Positions 8,607 to 16,300 of a stretch of DNA of 64,000 nt are shown in pieces. The first letter of the stretch is position 1. Every line of letters begins with the position of its first letter. Origin of the DNA: Cellvibrionaceae bacterium (GTDB lineage: Bacteria; Pseudomonadota; Gammaproteobacteria; Pseudomonadales; Cellvibrionaceae); contig PANW01000032.1 of NCBI GenBank assembly GCA_002707785.1, positions 82,363 through 146,362 of the forward strand, given 5' to 3'. Under the pieces are notes generated by a model. That model saw only the letters and a program-made list of their open reading frames with translations, was not told where the DNA came from and did no database searches. Position numbers and translations under genes: made by a program.

Positions 8607-10534
8607 TGATAATGAATGCCCAAGAGCCAACGCCTGACAACCGCATCGATACGCTGATCAAGAACGCCAAGATCTTCAATAACGGTGAATCTCCGATTAC
8701 TGAAGACATCGCCATTGCCGACGGGCGCATAGTGGCGAGAGGTCAGAACCTAAGTGTCAGCGAACACACTGAAGTGGTTGATGCTGAGGGGCTGTGGGCC
8801 ATGCCCGGGCTATTTGATATCCACACCCACTACGACCTAGAACTGGAAGTTGCGCCGGGATTATCCGAATCGACTCGCCATGGCACCACCAGTGTGGTTA
8901 TTGCTAACTGCAGTTTAGGCCTCGCTTTCGGCGCGCAACGAAAAGGCGATAGCGACCCCATCGTCGATTGCTACGCTCGGGTGGAGAACATCCCTAAGAG
9001 CGTACTGCGCAGCTGCGCCGATAAGGTCGATTGGAATACCCCAGAAGAATACCTAGAGCATTTGGACTCACTCAATTTGGGACCCAATGTCATCACCCTG
9101 TTGCCCCACTCGATGCTGCGAATCGACGCTATGGGGTTTGATGCCAGCATTAATCGTGATCCCAGCGGTGCCGAGTTAGAAACTATGCGCAAGACCTTGC
9201 GCGACGCCTTGCGTGCAGGTTATGCAGGCTTCTCAACCGATGCTCTGCCTTTTCACTATTTGGCCAATCAACCCAATTGCCACAAAACCATTCCCACACA
9301 ATTTGCCAAGTACGCCGAGCTCAAAGCACTGACACAGGTCGTGCGGGAAGAAGAAAAACTGTGGCAAGCAACGCCACCAAAAGACAGCGCTATTGGCACC
9401 CTAAAGACCTTCTTACTCACCAGTGGACGCCTGCATGGCAAACCTCTCACCACCACCGTAGTGGCAGCATTGGACGTGGCCAACAACAAAAAGATTTCGC
9501 GACTGGCGAGAACCTTATCGAAAATGCTCAATCACCCTTGGGTCAACGGTGACTTCCATATGCAAGCTCTCGGCGCCCCTTTTAAGACCTGGTCCGACGG
9601 CGCCATTACGCCACTGTCGGAGGAGATTCCAGAGCTGCGCCAACTCAACGAAACAGATCTGGAGGACCGCCCGGCACGACAAGCTATCTTGCACGACCCC
9701 GACTACATCAAAGCCTTTAAGGCGATGTGGATGAAGGGCAAGCAGGGCTGGAGTATCGATCGACTGAAGCGCAAACTCGATCTGGAAGACTACGCCTTTA
9801 ATCGCACTCTGGCCGATATGACCGTCGAGCTCTGCCCACAGAAAAGCTGGCAGGGAATGGATTTTGAAAGCCTGTTCCAGCGCATTCTTGCCATCAAAGC
9901 CGGTCGACTGCCTGCCGACGGGGAAAAAGACGAACAAGAATTGGTAGAACGAGAGTTTTTCTGGATCTGCGATGAAGCCGATTTCATGCTGCAGATGCTG
10001 CGCAGTTTCGACACGGAACTGAGCTGGTGTACTGTCACAGCTAATCGCAATCTGGATACCGTGCGCGAGCTGTTGATGGATCCTTTGCTACTGCCCGGTT
10101 TCAATGACTGCGGCGCCCATCTCACCAACATGGCGTTCTACGATGTCAATTTACGCAGCTTAAAGCTGGCGGCCCAAGGCGGTGAAGCGGATCTCAGTTA
10201 TATGGTCAAGCGACTGACCAAAGATCCCGCCGATGTCTTTGGCGTGGAAGGTGGCACCATCAATGTCGGCGATCGGGCCGATTTGATTCTTGTAAATCCT
10301 GAGGAATTAATGAACTACGATGGCGAGCAAAGCGTAGAACGTATCTATCGTGAAGAGTATCAGCATCCACAGCTGGTCAATCGATCCGGCGACGTCGTGT
10401 CTTTAGTGCTTATCGGTGGTCACAAGGCTTGGGAAGCTGGCGCCGCTGGCGAGCAATTGGGACAAACTAAAATGGGGCAGGTATTAAAACCCAGCGCTAG
10501 CATCACTGCAGAAGAACTAGAGTACGCCAGCTAA
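8606..10534 (+). CDS. Amidohydrolase family protein (N-acyl-D-amino acid deacylase type)
   Basis: A 642-residue metal-dependent hydrolase of the amidohydrolase superfamily. The N-terminal beta-sandwich strand (IKNAKIFNNGESPITEDIAIADGRIVARG) leads into the first metal motif AMPGLFDIHTHYDLELEVAPG (HxH). The C-terminal end has the usual INVGDRADLILVNPEEL sandwich strand. Overall it resembles the COG3653 D-aminoacylase group, though it is longer than the roughly 480-500 residues of classical enzymes. It is coupled to the upstream tetR by a one-base overlap. The likely role is hydrolysis of an amide or cyclic amide substrate whose identity, perhaps sensed by the TetR, cannot be read from sequence. 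Confidence 0.82.
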   Translation: MIMNAQEPTPDNRIDTLIKNAKIFNNGESPITEDIAIADGRIVARGQNLSVSEHTEVVDAEGLWAMPGLFDIHTHYDLELEVAPGLSESTRHGTTSVVIANCSLGLAFGAQRKGDSDPIVDCYARVENIPKSVLRSCADKVDWNTPEEYLEHLDSLNLGPNVITLLPHSMLRIDAMGFDASINRDPSGAELETMRKTLRDALRAGYAGFSTDALPFHYLANQPNCHKTIPTQFAKYAELKALTQVVREEEKLWQATPPKDSAIGTLKTFLLTSGRLHGKPLTTTVVAALDVANNKKISRLARTLSKMLNHPWVNGDFHMQALGAPFKTWSDGAITPLSEEIPELRQLNETDLEDRPARQAILHDPDYIKAFKAMWMKGKQGWSIDRLKRKLDLEDYAFNRTLADMTVELCPQKSWQGMDFESLFQRILAIKAGRLPADGEKDEQELVEREFFWICDEADFMLQMLRSFDTELSWCTVTANRNLDTVRELLMDPLLLPGFNDCGAHLTNMAFYDVNLRSLKLAAQGGEADLSYMVKRLTKDPADVFGVEGGTINVGDRADLILVNPEELMNYDGEQSVERIYREEYQHPQLVNRSGDVVSLVLIGGHKAWEAGAAGEQLGQTKMGQVLKPSASITAEELEYAS

Positions 10535-10543
10535 ATAGAAAGT

Positions 10544-10569
10544 GGACTTGCGCTCACAAGCGCAAGTCC
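10544..10569. terminator. Hairpin after the amidohydrolase gene
   Basis: GGACTTGCGCT and AGCGCAAGTCC pair perfectly (11 bp) around CACA, 10 bases after the stop. There is no T-run directly after; a second hairpin with T/A tails follows within 10 bases. Confidence 0.5.
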
Positions 10570-10578
10570 GGCGCCCAC

Positions 10579-10606
10579 AAAAAATGGAGCCATAAGCTCC
10601 ATTTTT
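10579..10606. terminator. Bidirectional intrinsic terminator
   Basis: AAAATGGAGC / GCTCCATTTTT with a 5-base loop (CATAA) has an A-run on one side and a T-run on the other. It can end both the plus-strand amidohydrolase transcript and the minus-strand cytochrome c transcript that converge here. Confidence 0.8.
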
Positions 10607-10630
10607 AATCAGCGAATCATCCGCTTCTTC

Positions 10631-10942
10631 TTACAAGGAGCTGAAGTAGGCCGCTAGATTTTCGATATCGGCATCACTCAGTGGTGCCGCCATACCGGCC
10701 ATCATCATCGCCTGACCACCTTTACGTTCACCGTTTTTATACGCTTTCATGGCCATCACCAAATACTGTTGATTCTGCCCCGCTAGATTGGGGTAGGTTG
10801 GAATCATGGCCTTACCATTAGCGCCGTGACATGAACTGCATACAGCTGCCTTTGCTTTGCCTGCTGCCACATCGCCCGCCGCCTGAGCTGCAAAGGGTAG
10901 AGCCGCAATGGCCAAAGCTGAAACAATCACGCGTAATTTCAT
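10631..10942 (-). CDS. Periplasmic class I c-type cytochrome
   Basis: A 103-residue electron carrier exported by a clear signal peptide ([22 protein letters not shown]). One haem-binding motif, CSSCH, occurs at about residue 36, and the C-terminal [25 protein letters not shown] provides the axial Met and the helix typical of cytochrome c553/c5 or single-domain c4-like proteins. AGGAG lies just upstream of the ATG. It stands alone between convergent and upstream-spaced neighbours. Its partners are unknown; a Crp/Fnr regulator lies upstream on the same strand. Confidence 0.92.
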   Translation of the reverse strand: MKLRVIVSALAIAALPFAAQAAGDVAAGKAKAAVCSSCHGANGKAMIPTYPNLAGQNQQYLVMAMKAYKNGERKGGQAMMMAGMAAPLSDADIENLAAYFSSL

Positions 10943-11253
10943 ATGGTGTTCTCCTAAGAGGCTTGATAAATATAATAATAATCAACCTAGGTTGAATACA
11001 GTCTGAACGGGGTTAATCCCCTCTCCCAACTGCCTTTAACCGGCTATCCCATGACTTCGGATCTTTAGGAAGATCTCTATGGGGCAAGCATAGCAAAAAG
11101 ATTGAGGGTTAGCCTGCGACAATTTGCCTCTCAAACCAACCTCTAGGGGGACTGTCATCATAGAACTCTAAAAACCACAATTTAGAGGCCTTCCTCCCTC
11201 TGTCACTGCCAAACCGCCGCAGTCGGAACAATACTCAGCGCTCTTCGAAACAA
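10943..11253. other. Gene-free region upstream of the cytochrome c gene
   Basis: About 310 bases without a credible ORF. It holds a 14-bp palindrome (10982-10995), a small GATCTT/AAGATC dyad near 11070 and a perfect 7-bp stem CTCTAAA/TTTAGAG at 11166-11187. These could be a promoter with operator and the 3' hairpin of the upstream crp-type gene. I recognise no known riboswitch. Confidence 0.4.
10982..10995. promoter_or_regulatory. 14-bp perfect palindrome upstream of cytochrome c
   Basis: TCAACCTAGGTTGA is self-complementary and lies about 40 bases upstream of the cytochrome c start codon, in the position of a promoter or operator. It is not an Fnr/Anr box (TTGAT-N4-ATCAA), because the half-sites point outward. 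Confidence 0.4.
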
Positions 11254-11961
11254 TCAGCGCTCTTCAGAATAGTCAGGCAGAACCTGCCCCTGCCCAAACC
11301 ACTCACTGTAGTGCTGTTCAAGGGCAATTCTATCAATGAGTAGGATTTTGCCATAGTGCAGCTCAATCCAGCCCTCGGTCTCAAAATACTTGAGCTCCTT
11401 GCCAATACTCTGACGAGTAGCATTCAGCATCTTACCGAGCATTTCCTGAGATAAATCCACTTGCAGCCGCCCCTGTTCATCTGCGCCAGCTTCTCGCAAT
11501 AAGGTCACTGCCAGCCTTTCGCGCACCCCCATCAAAGTGAGACCCTCGACGCTGTTAAACGTGATTCTCAACCGGCGGCAAAACATCAAATTCAAGGCCT
11601 GAGCGACCTGGGGACAAGTTTGGTAGAAGTGAAGAAAATCGTGTCGATGTAAACAATTGAGTTCGGTTTGCCCATAAGCTGACACACTGTTAAAGCGAGG
11701 CTGCTGGTCGATCAGGCTCATTTCGCCAAAACAATCACCCGCCCGCAAAATACTAAAGAGGATTTCTTTTCCCTCTTCGGAATAGTTACAGACTTTAACT
11801 CGTCCCGCTTTGACTTGAAAAAGGTAGGAAGCCTCATCACCTTGACCATAGATAGCGGCACCACTGTCATAGGTCTTAGTGATCATCTTGTGCTGAATAC
11901 GGGCGCGCAGCTCGTCGTCCAGATCCTGCATCCAATTGTGCAAATGGGACACTTTTATCAC
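11254..11961 (-). CDS. Crp/Fnr family transcriptional regulator
   Basis: A 235-residue regulator. The N-terminal cyclic-nucleotide-binding-like beta-roll contains GAAIYGQGDEASYLFQVKAGRVKV and LRAGDCFGEMSLIDQQPR; the C-terminal winged helix includes DLSQEMLGKMLNATRQSIGKELKYFETEG, where TRQSIGKEL is the recognition helix. There is no N-terminal Cys cluster, so it is not an Fe-S Fnr. It follows a serine hydrolase gene and a broken Crp-type gene on the same strand (40-base gap), suggesting one operon. Ligand and targets unknown. Confidence 0.88.
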   Translation of the reverse strand: MIKVSHLHNWMQDLDDELRARIQHKMITKTYDSGAAIYGQGDEASYLFQVKAGRVKVCNYSEEGKEILFSILRAGDCFGEMSLIDQQPRFNSVSAYGQTELNCLHRHDFLHFYQTCPQVAQALNLMFCRRLRITFNSVEGLTLMGVRERLAVTLLREAGADEQGRLQVDLSQEMLGKMLNATRQSIGKELKYFETEGWIELHYGKILLIDRIALEQHYSEWFGQGQVLPDYSEER

Positions 11962-12000
11962 AGCAACCTCAACACCAATTTGGGCTTTTATGTCGGCAAG

Positions 12001-12616
12001 TTATTTGCGCTGACTGCGTTTTTTCTTAATACGGGACAAGGATACCGCATCCATGCCGAGATAGCTGGCCAAATGGTACTGCGGAATCCTCGGCACCAAC
12101 CAGGGCTCATGCTCCAATACCCATTCATAACGAGCTTCGGCATTGCAAGTGAGGAGAAGTGCCTCTCTGAATTCATTGCGCAAAAACATCTCTTCCGTTA
12201 AACGCACCTTAAGCTGCGTTAATTGAGGATGTAATTCGGACGCTCGCTCCATAATGCTCAGCGGTAAGCTATAGACCTGTGTCGTTTCAACCGCCTCGAC
12301 ATCATAGCGACAAGCGCCATCTGTAAGCAGTGCATTCAATGATCCGCAAAACTCATTCTCTTTAAAGAAAACTTTGTTCCAGAACTTTGTTCCAGAACTT
12401 TCCCGATGGCTGGGAATAGTAATAACGCACCAGACCCGTACGGATAATATAGAAGTTCTGTGGATATTCTCCCTGAGTGATTAACTTTTCCTCTGGAGAG
12501 AATGATTGAAGCCTCATCTCATTGAAAATCAGCGCCTTTAGGCTCTCGTCACTTACCCCATAACGCGCTAAGGTCGACCAGAGAACATCATAGATAGAAT
12601 CGTCTTCGGCTTTCAT
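12001..12616 (-). pseudogene. Crp/Fnr-type regulator broken by a 13-bp tandem duplication
   Basis: Two ORFs on the minus strand together encode one cyclic-nucleotide-binding-fold regulator. 12616-12362 gives the N-terminal half (SPEEKLITQGEYPQNFYIIRTGLVRYYY, ending PSGKFWNKV), and 12339-12001 gives the C-terminal half with the HTH (YHLASYLGMDAVSLSRI). Between them the 13-mer ACTTTGTTCCAGA occurs twice in tandem. Removing one copy restores a continuous frame reading FWNKVFFKENEFCGSLNALL, exactly the expected domain sequence. The start lies 3 bases after the serine hydrolase stop, so it belongs to that operon. The clean lesion suggests a recent event. Confidence 0.88.
12371..12396. repeat. 13-bp tandem duplication
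   Basis: ACTTTGTTCCAGA occurs at 12371-12383 and again at 12384-12396, followed by a partial third copy ACTTT. Because 13 is not a multiple of 3, the extra copy shifts the frame of the surrounding Crp-type gene. Confidence 0.95.
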
Positions 12617-12619
12617 CTA

Positions 12620-13870
12620 TTAGGGTGTCTCGGCTCGAGTAGCCACATCCAGTGAATCCGCCTGTGAATCTTTTAACTGCTGCGCCAACGTTCGGAAGAA
12701 CATCAGCGACTGATCGTTGGAGAGGTTCTGTGGTTTCGTGTAATCGGGGTTAGCGGAATTTTTAACTATCACCAAATTCTGATCGGGCTTAATGTAGATA
12801 AACTGATTGTACACACCGACCGCCATATACTCGCCTTCTTGCGGAATCCACCATTGATAGCCGTAGCCCCAACCTAAACCTATTTCTTTGTTTTTGGCTT
12901 TAGGCAATAGGTGCGGTGCATCCATAGTCCAAGAATCCAACACCCACTGACGCGGTACAATTTGCTCACCATTCCACTGCCCCAAGTTTAGGTAGAGTCG
13001 ACCAAAACGGGCGTAATCTCTCAAGGTGACATTAAGCCCCCCGAAAACCATTTCCATTCCCTTGCTATCAACCAACCAATAGGCGTTTTGCTCCACGCCC
13101 AATTTACTCCAGAGTTTTTCTTCCATATAGTCAGTAACTGATCGTTGAGTAGCCGCAACCAACACCATACCCAACACTTGCGTGTCCATACTCACGTAGT
13201 GATTAAGCGTACCCGGCTCACGCCCGCGAGCGAGACTTGCCACGAACTCGTCCAGCGGTCCGTTCATGGCGAAAATTCGTCCCATACGGTTAATGTCGGA
13301 ATAGAAATCCCCGTAGTCTTCATTGAACTCAACGCCTGATGACATTTGCATGACGTCTTTGATGCTGACCCCGTCATATCCGCTGCCTTTCAGAATGGGA
13401 ACATAGTCAGTAACGGGTTGTTCGATGCTGTTGATATGGCCCTCTTCCACTGCAACGCCGAGCAAAGCAGATGTGAACGACTTAGCCATCGACCAAGAAA
13501 TATGACGCTGCTGGGCATTGTGACCTTGAAAGTAGCGCTCGAATCGAATTTCATCATCTTGGAGAATCAATAAGCCGTTGGTACCCGTACTGTCTAGAAA
13601 ATCAGACACGGCCAGTGGCTCACCCTCAAAATCAAAGCGCTCAGGTAATTCAATTTGCTGCTCGGCATAAGGCAAAGGAAAAACCTCTCCCGAACGCTGC
13701 ACTTCCCGACTGTTGAAAGTCTGGTTCATGTTCAAAAAATGACCCGTGATCTTATCAACTTCAAACAAGGTAACAGCAGCGTAGAGGCGGCTTAATCGCT
13801 CATGGTTTCCCCATAGCAACCCCGTCGCCAAAACCAGCACCACCAACAAACTCCATTTAAATATTTTCAT
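12620..13870 (-). CDS. Serine hydrolase, class C beta-lactamase / PBP-like
   Basis: About 416 residues from the ATG at 13870, which begins a membrane anchor or signal (IFKWSLLVVLVLATGLLWG). The SxxK nucleophile motif is SMAKSFTSALLG, with HYVSMDTQVLG in the place of the Tyr motif and GYGYQWW near the C-terminus, as in the COG1680 family of beta-lactamase-like serine hydrolases. Such proteins act in the periplasm as peptidases or esterases; activity cannot be set from sequence. The ORF track's longer start (14038) would put 56 odd residues before the signal. It leads an apparent operon with two Crp/Fnr-type genes. Confidence 0.82.
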   Translation of the reverse strand: MKIFKWSLLVVLVLATGLLWGNHERLSRLYAAVTLFEVDKITGHFLNMNQTFNSREVQRSGEVFPLPYAEQQIELPERFDFEGEPLAVSDFLDSTGTNGLLILQDDEIRFERYFQGHNAQQRHISWSMAKSFTSALLGVAVEEGHINSIEQPVTDYVPILKGSGYDGVSIKDVMQMSSGVEFNEDYGDFYSDINRMGRIFAMNGPLDEFVASLARGREPGTLNHYVSMDTQVLGMVLVAATQRSVTDYMEEKLWSKLGVEQNAYWLVDSKGMEMVFGGLNVTLRDYARFGRLYLNLGQWNGEQIVPRQWVLDSWTMDAPHLLPKAKNKEIGLGWGYGYQWWIPQEGEYMAVGVYNQFIYIKPDQNLVIVKNSANPDYTKPQNLSNDQSLMFFRTLAQQLKDSQADSLDVATRAETP

Positions 13871-14229
13871 ATATCCATCCGCGTTATCTATCGAATCAAC
13901 TCCATTAAAACTGTGAAGCTCACAGTAATAACAGTTTATTAAGTGTCTAGTTTGCGTAACCCGTGTCATGACGCAAGCCATGTTACAAATTGCATGGCTC
14001 AATTTAATTGTCGACAGCGGAGGCCCTGCAAACTGCATCGCTGGTCAAGACTGTTATTGGACACGCCATCTCAGATCACCAATCTGAAAGTAAGACTACA
14101 CTCTATCTCCAGCACCCTACCAAAGCGCAGAACGCTGAACAATCACAGAAAATGACAATCTCCATGACCCCAATGACTACCCATGCTAAGCTGCTGACGT
14201 CTCACTATCTGGTATTGTCCTAAACAATA
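13871..14229. other. Gene-free divergent region
   Basis: About 360 bases between the divergent serine hydrolase and PLA2-like genes. Only short shadow ORFs occur. I see no strong dyad or recognisable promoter pair, although both genes must be transcribed from here. Confidence 0.4.
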
Positions 14230-14721
14230 ATGGCACGACAACATCCCTTAACATCCCTCCATTTAGCCGCTTCCTGTAGACGAACCATAATAGGCGGAGC
14301 TTTTGCCTTGGCCGCATTAACACTGTTTTGGCTGCCAACGACCTACGCCCAAGACTATCAATTGAAACCCTTTTATACGGATGGACGCAGCGTCTTCCCA
14401 GATGGCACTTGGCGGGATGGAGATCTTTGGCGAGACTGCTGTTTGCGACACGACTACGACTACTGGAAGGGCGGTACTGAAGCCGAGCGTAAGGCCAGCG
14501 ATCAGGCATTGAAGCAATGCGTCACCAAACTCGGTGAAGATACTGTTGCAGAGCTTATGCTGGCGGGAGTGCGTGCCGGCGGCAGCCCCTATTTTCCCAC
14601 ATCCTATCGCTGGGGGTACGGCTGGCCACTAGGGCGCGGCTACAAAGCGCTCACTGAAGACGAACAACAACAGGTGAAAGCGCTGAGTCAGCAGTTACCA
14701 TTCATACTGCTTAGCGATTAG
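14230..14721 (+). CDS. Phospholipase A2-like secreted protein
   Basis: A 163-residue protein with an N-terminal export signal (RRTIIGGAFALAALTLFWLPTTYAQ). The core WRDCCLRHDYDYWKGGTEAE matches the CCxxHDxxY active-site helix of secreted phospholipases A2, with the His-Asp pair at about residues 76-77 and a following ASDQALKQC helix with a Cys. In eukaryotic enzymes this motif hydrolyses the sn-2 ester of phospholipids with Ca2+. Bacterial proteins of this small W-CC-HD-YW type are usually left as hypothetical. No clear Shine-Dalgarno precedes the ATG. It is possibly co-transcribed with the next gene (65-base gap). Confidence 0.6.
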   Translation: MARQHPLTSLHLAASCRRTIIGGAFALAALTLFWLPTTYAQDYQLKPFYTDGRSVFPDGTWRDGDLWRDCCLRHDYDYWKGGTEAERKASDQALKQCVTKLGEDTVAELMLAGVRAGGSPYFPTSYRWGYGWPLGRGYKALTEDEQQQVKALSQQLPFILLSD

Positions 14722-14786
14722 TTTATCGTATCAATCAGCGGCGAAACTCTCATTACCGCAAGGACATTTCACACCAAGGAAGCCCC

Positions 14787-15233
14787 ATGCACTGGACGAA
14801 CTTCACTCTTGAACTGGTTGAGCTACTGATGTGGCCGCTGCTCGTCTTATTAATTCTCGGCTATTGTCGCCAGCCGCTGCTGGCGCTGGTGCCTATGTTA
14901 AAACGTTTGAGATTTCGCGAACTCGAAGTGGAATTTGATCGCCAACTGCGAGAGACGAAAGAGACCGCGGATAAACTACTCCCAAAAGACAACACACTAA
15001 AAAGTCGACTGCTGCAAACGCTCATACAAGATCCAAATGCAGCCGTGCTTGAGGCGTGGAAATCCGTCGAAATTTCCGCCAAGAAAATCATTGCCACCAG
15101 TCAGGGCGAAGTGGACTGGGATCGAGACAAACCTTACAAGCATCTGGAAGACATTCTCACGCAAGAGAAGCTGCTCGATGGCGATACCGCCCAAGTATTT
15201 TCCGATATTCGTCAATTGCGAAATAAAGTCTAA
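14787..15233 (+). CDS. DUF4145-like membrane-anchored protein, cut by an in-frame stop
   Basis: A 148-residue product with one N-terminal membrane helix (LLMWPLLVLLILGYC), a charged linker (REL..EFDRQLRETKETADKLLPK) and a helical domain (AVLEAWKSVEISAKKII, then VFSDIRQLRNKV) resembling DUF4145. The TAA at 15231-15233 falls where the family usually continues; the same frame then reads HAPDFELSAIEAVQYIELCDQLIHRL for 29 codons to a second TAA at 15321-15323. The gene is therefore probably a 178-residue ancestor with a nonsense mutation, or a slightly shortened product. AAGGA lies 6 bases before the ATG. Confidence 0.65.
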   Translation: MHWTNFTLELVELLMWPLLVLLILGYCRQPLLALVPMLKRLRFRELEVEFDRQLRETKETADKLLPKDNTLKSRLLQTLIQDPNAAVLEAWKSVEISAKKIIATSQGEVDWDRDKPYKHLEDILTQEKLLDGDTAQVFSDIRQLRNKV

Positions 15234-15351
15234 CACGCACCAGATTTTGAGCTGTCTGCAATAGAAGCGGTGCAATACATTGAGCTTTGTGATCAATTGA
15301 TTCATCGCTTGAACCATTTATAATTTTCATAAAAAGGACAGAGAGAGCTGT

Positions 15352-15735
15352 ATGAGCATTGAAGTTATTACCCCACGTTTTTGTGAAACCGACGCCCTAG
15401 GACACATCAACAATGTCAGCTATGCCGCTTGGTTAGAACAAGGCCGTATGGCTTTCTTTATCGATACGAAAGACCCTTTTAATACTCCTCTGATTCTTGC
15501 CAAGCTAGAAATCAACTATCGCAACGAGAGCTTTCACGGCACCCAAGTCGAGGTACACACTCATTTAGCACATCTCGGCAACAGTTCATTCGCTCTGTCG
15601 CAGAAGATCTATCAAAAAGAACTCTTGGTGGTTGAAGCCAAAGCCGTTCTGGTTCAGTTTGACTTCGACAATAAAGAAGCAATGCCCTTTAATGACGAAC
15701 AGAGGGAGTTTTGGCAGAAGTTTTTGAAGGACTAA
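15352..15735 (+). CDS. Acyl-CoA thioesterase, 4HBT hot-dog family
   Basis: A 127-residue single hot-dog domain protein. The N-terminal VITPRFCETDALGHINNVSYAAWLEQGRMAFF contains the catalytic-Asp segment ETDALGHINNVSY of 4-hydroxybenzoyl-CoA/YbgC/FadM-like thioesterases, which hydrolyse acyl-CoA to acid and CoA in the cytoplasm. Length is normal. A purine-rich AGGACAGAGAGAG stretch precedes the ATG. It starts 28 bases after the frame remnant of the preceding interrupted gene; no pathway partner is adjacent, so the chain-length preference is unknown. Confidence 0.88.
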   Translation: MSIEVITPRFCETDALGHINNVSYAAWLEQGRMAFFIDTKDPFNTPLILAKLEINYRNESFHGTQVEVHTHLAHLGNSSFALSQKIYQKELLVVEAKAVLVQFDFDNKEAMPFNDEQREFWQKFLKD

Positions 15736-15813
15736 CAACTGGCAGGGACAGGTAAAACACACTGAAATCGCGTAACGGAAAACACTATACACCCAAATGA
15801 AAAACTCGGTGAC

Positions 15814-16221
15814 TTAGCCTGGCAAGTCTTCGCGTGTAAGATTCTCGGTTCCCTCTCCAGGGGTTACAAAAAGCACTCTTACTGTATTCGAGACTTTCCC
15901 TGTATGCCAGCATCCCTTGGGGATAACGACGCTGTCGCCACTGCTATTCAAAACCACCGATGAGGTGCCTTGCTTGTGTTTGATCTGCAGCTCAATTGTG
16001 CCCTCTAACAACACGAGCATTTCATCACCGGCGGGATGTCGCTCCCAGGTTGGCCAATCCGCCTCAAAACGATGCAATGAAATCAGTTTACAGCCACGAA
16101 ACCCATCGTAAGTTTGATCGAGCTCTTGATAGAGCGTTTCGCGATTCTGCTCTGCATGCATAGTCATCTGCTCGTCGACCACCACGAACTGCTCTTCCAA
16201 ATTAAAGACTGAGAAACTCAT
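15814..16221 (-). CDS. Cupin domain-containing protein
   Basis: A 135-residue single cupin barrel. The first motif region reads WPTWERHPAGDEMLVLLEGTIEL and the second VVIPKGCWHTGKVSNTVRVLFVTPGEG, giving possible metal ligands His, Glu and His. GGAGG lies 6 bases before the ATG. The product is cytoplasmic with no neighbour suggesting a substrate; cupins of this size include small isomerases, dioxygenases and binding proteins. Confidence 0.85.
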   Translation of the reverse strand: MSFSVFNLEEQFVVVDEQMTMHAEQNRETLYQELDQTYDGFRGCKLISLHRFEADWPTWERHPAGDEMLVLLEGTIELQIKHKQGTSSVVLNSSGDSVVIPKGCWHTGKVSNTVRVLFVTPGEGTENLTREDLPG

Positions 16222-16300
16222 GTGACACCTCCAGCAAGTGAAACTGTATTGTCGGACTAGAAGAGATCAACAACACTAAGAATCAATAATTACCGGTACG

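Noticed and set aside
10982-10995. Fnr/Anr box upstream of cytochrome c
   Set aside because: The palindrome has outward-facing TCAA/TTGA halves instead of TTGAT-N4-ATCAA, so I list it only as an unassigned palindrome.
10996-11230. Riboswitch in the cytochrome c upstream region
   Set aside because: Small stems are present but I could match none to the conserved cores of cobalamin, FMN, glycine or c-di-GMP riboswitches.
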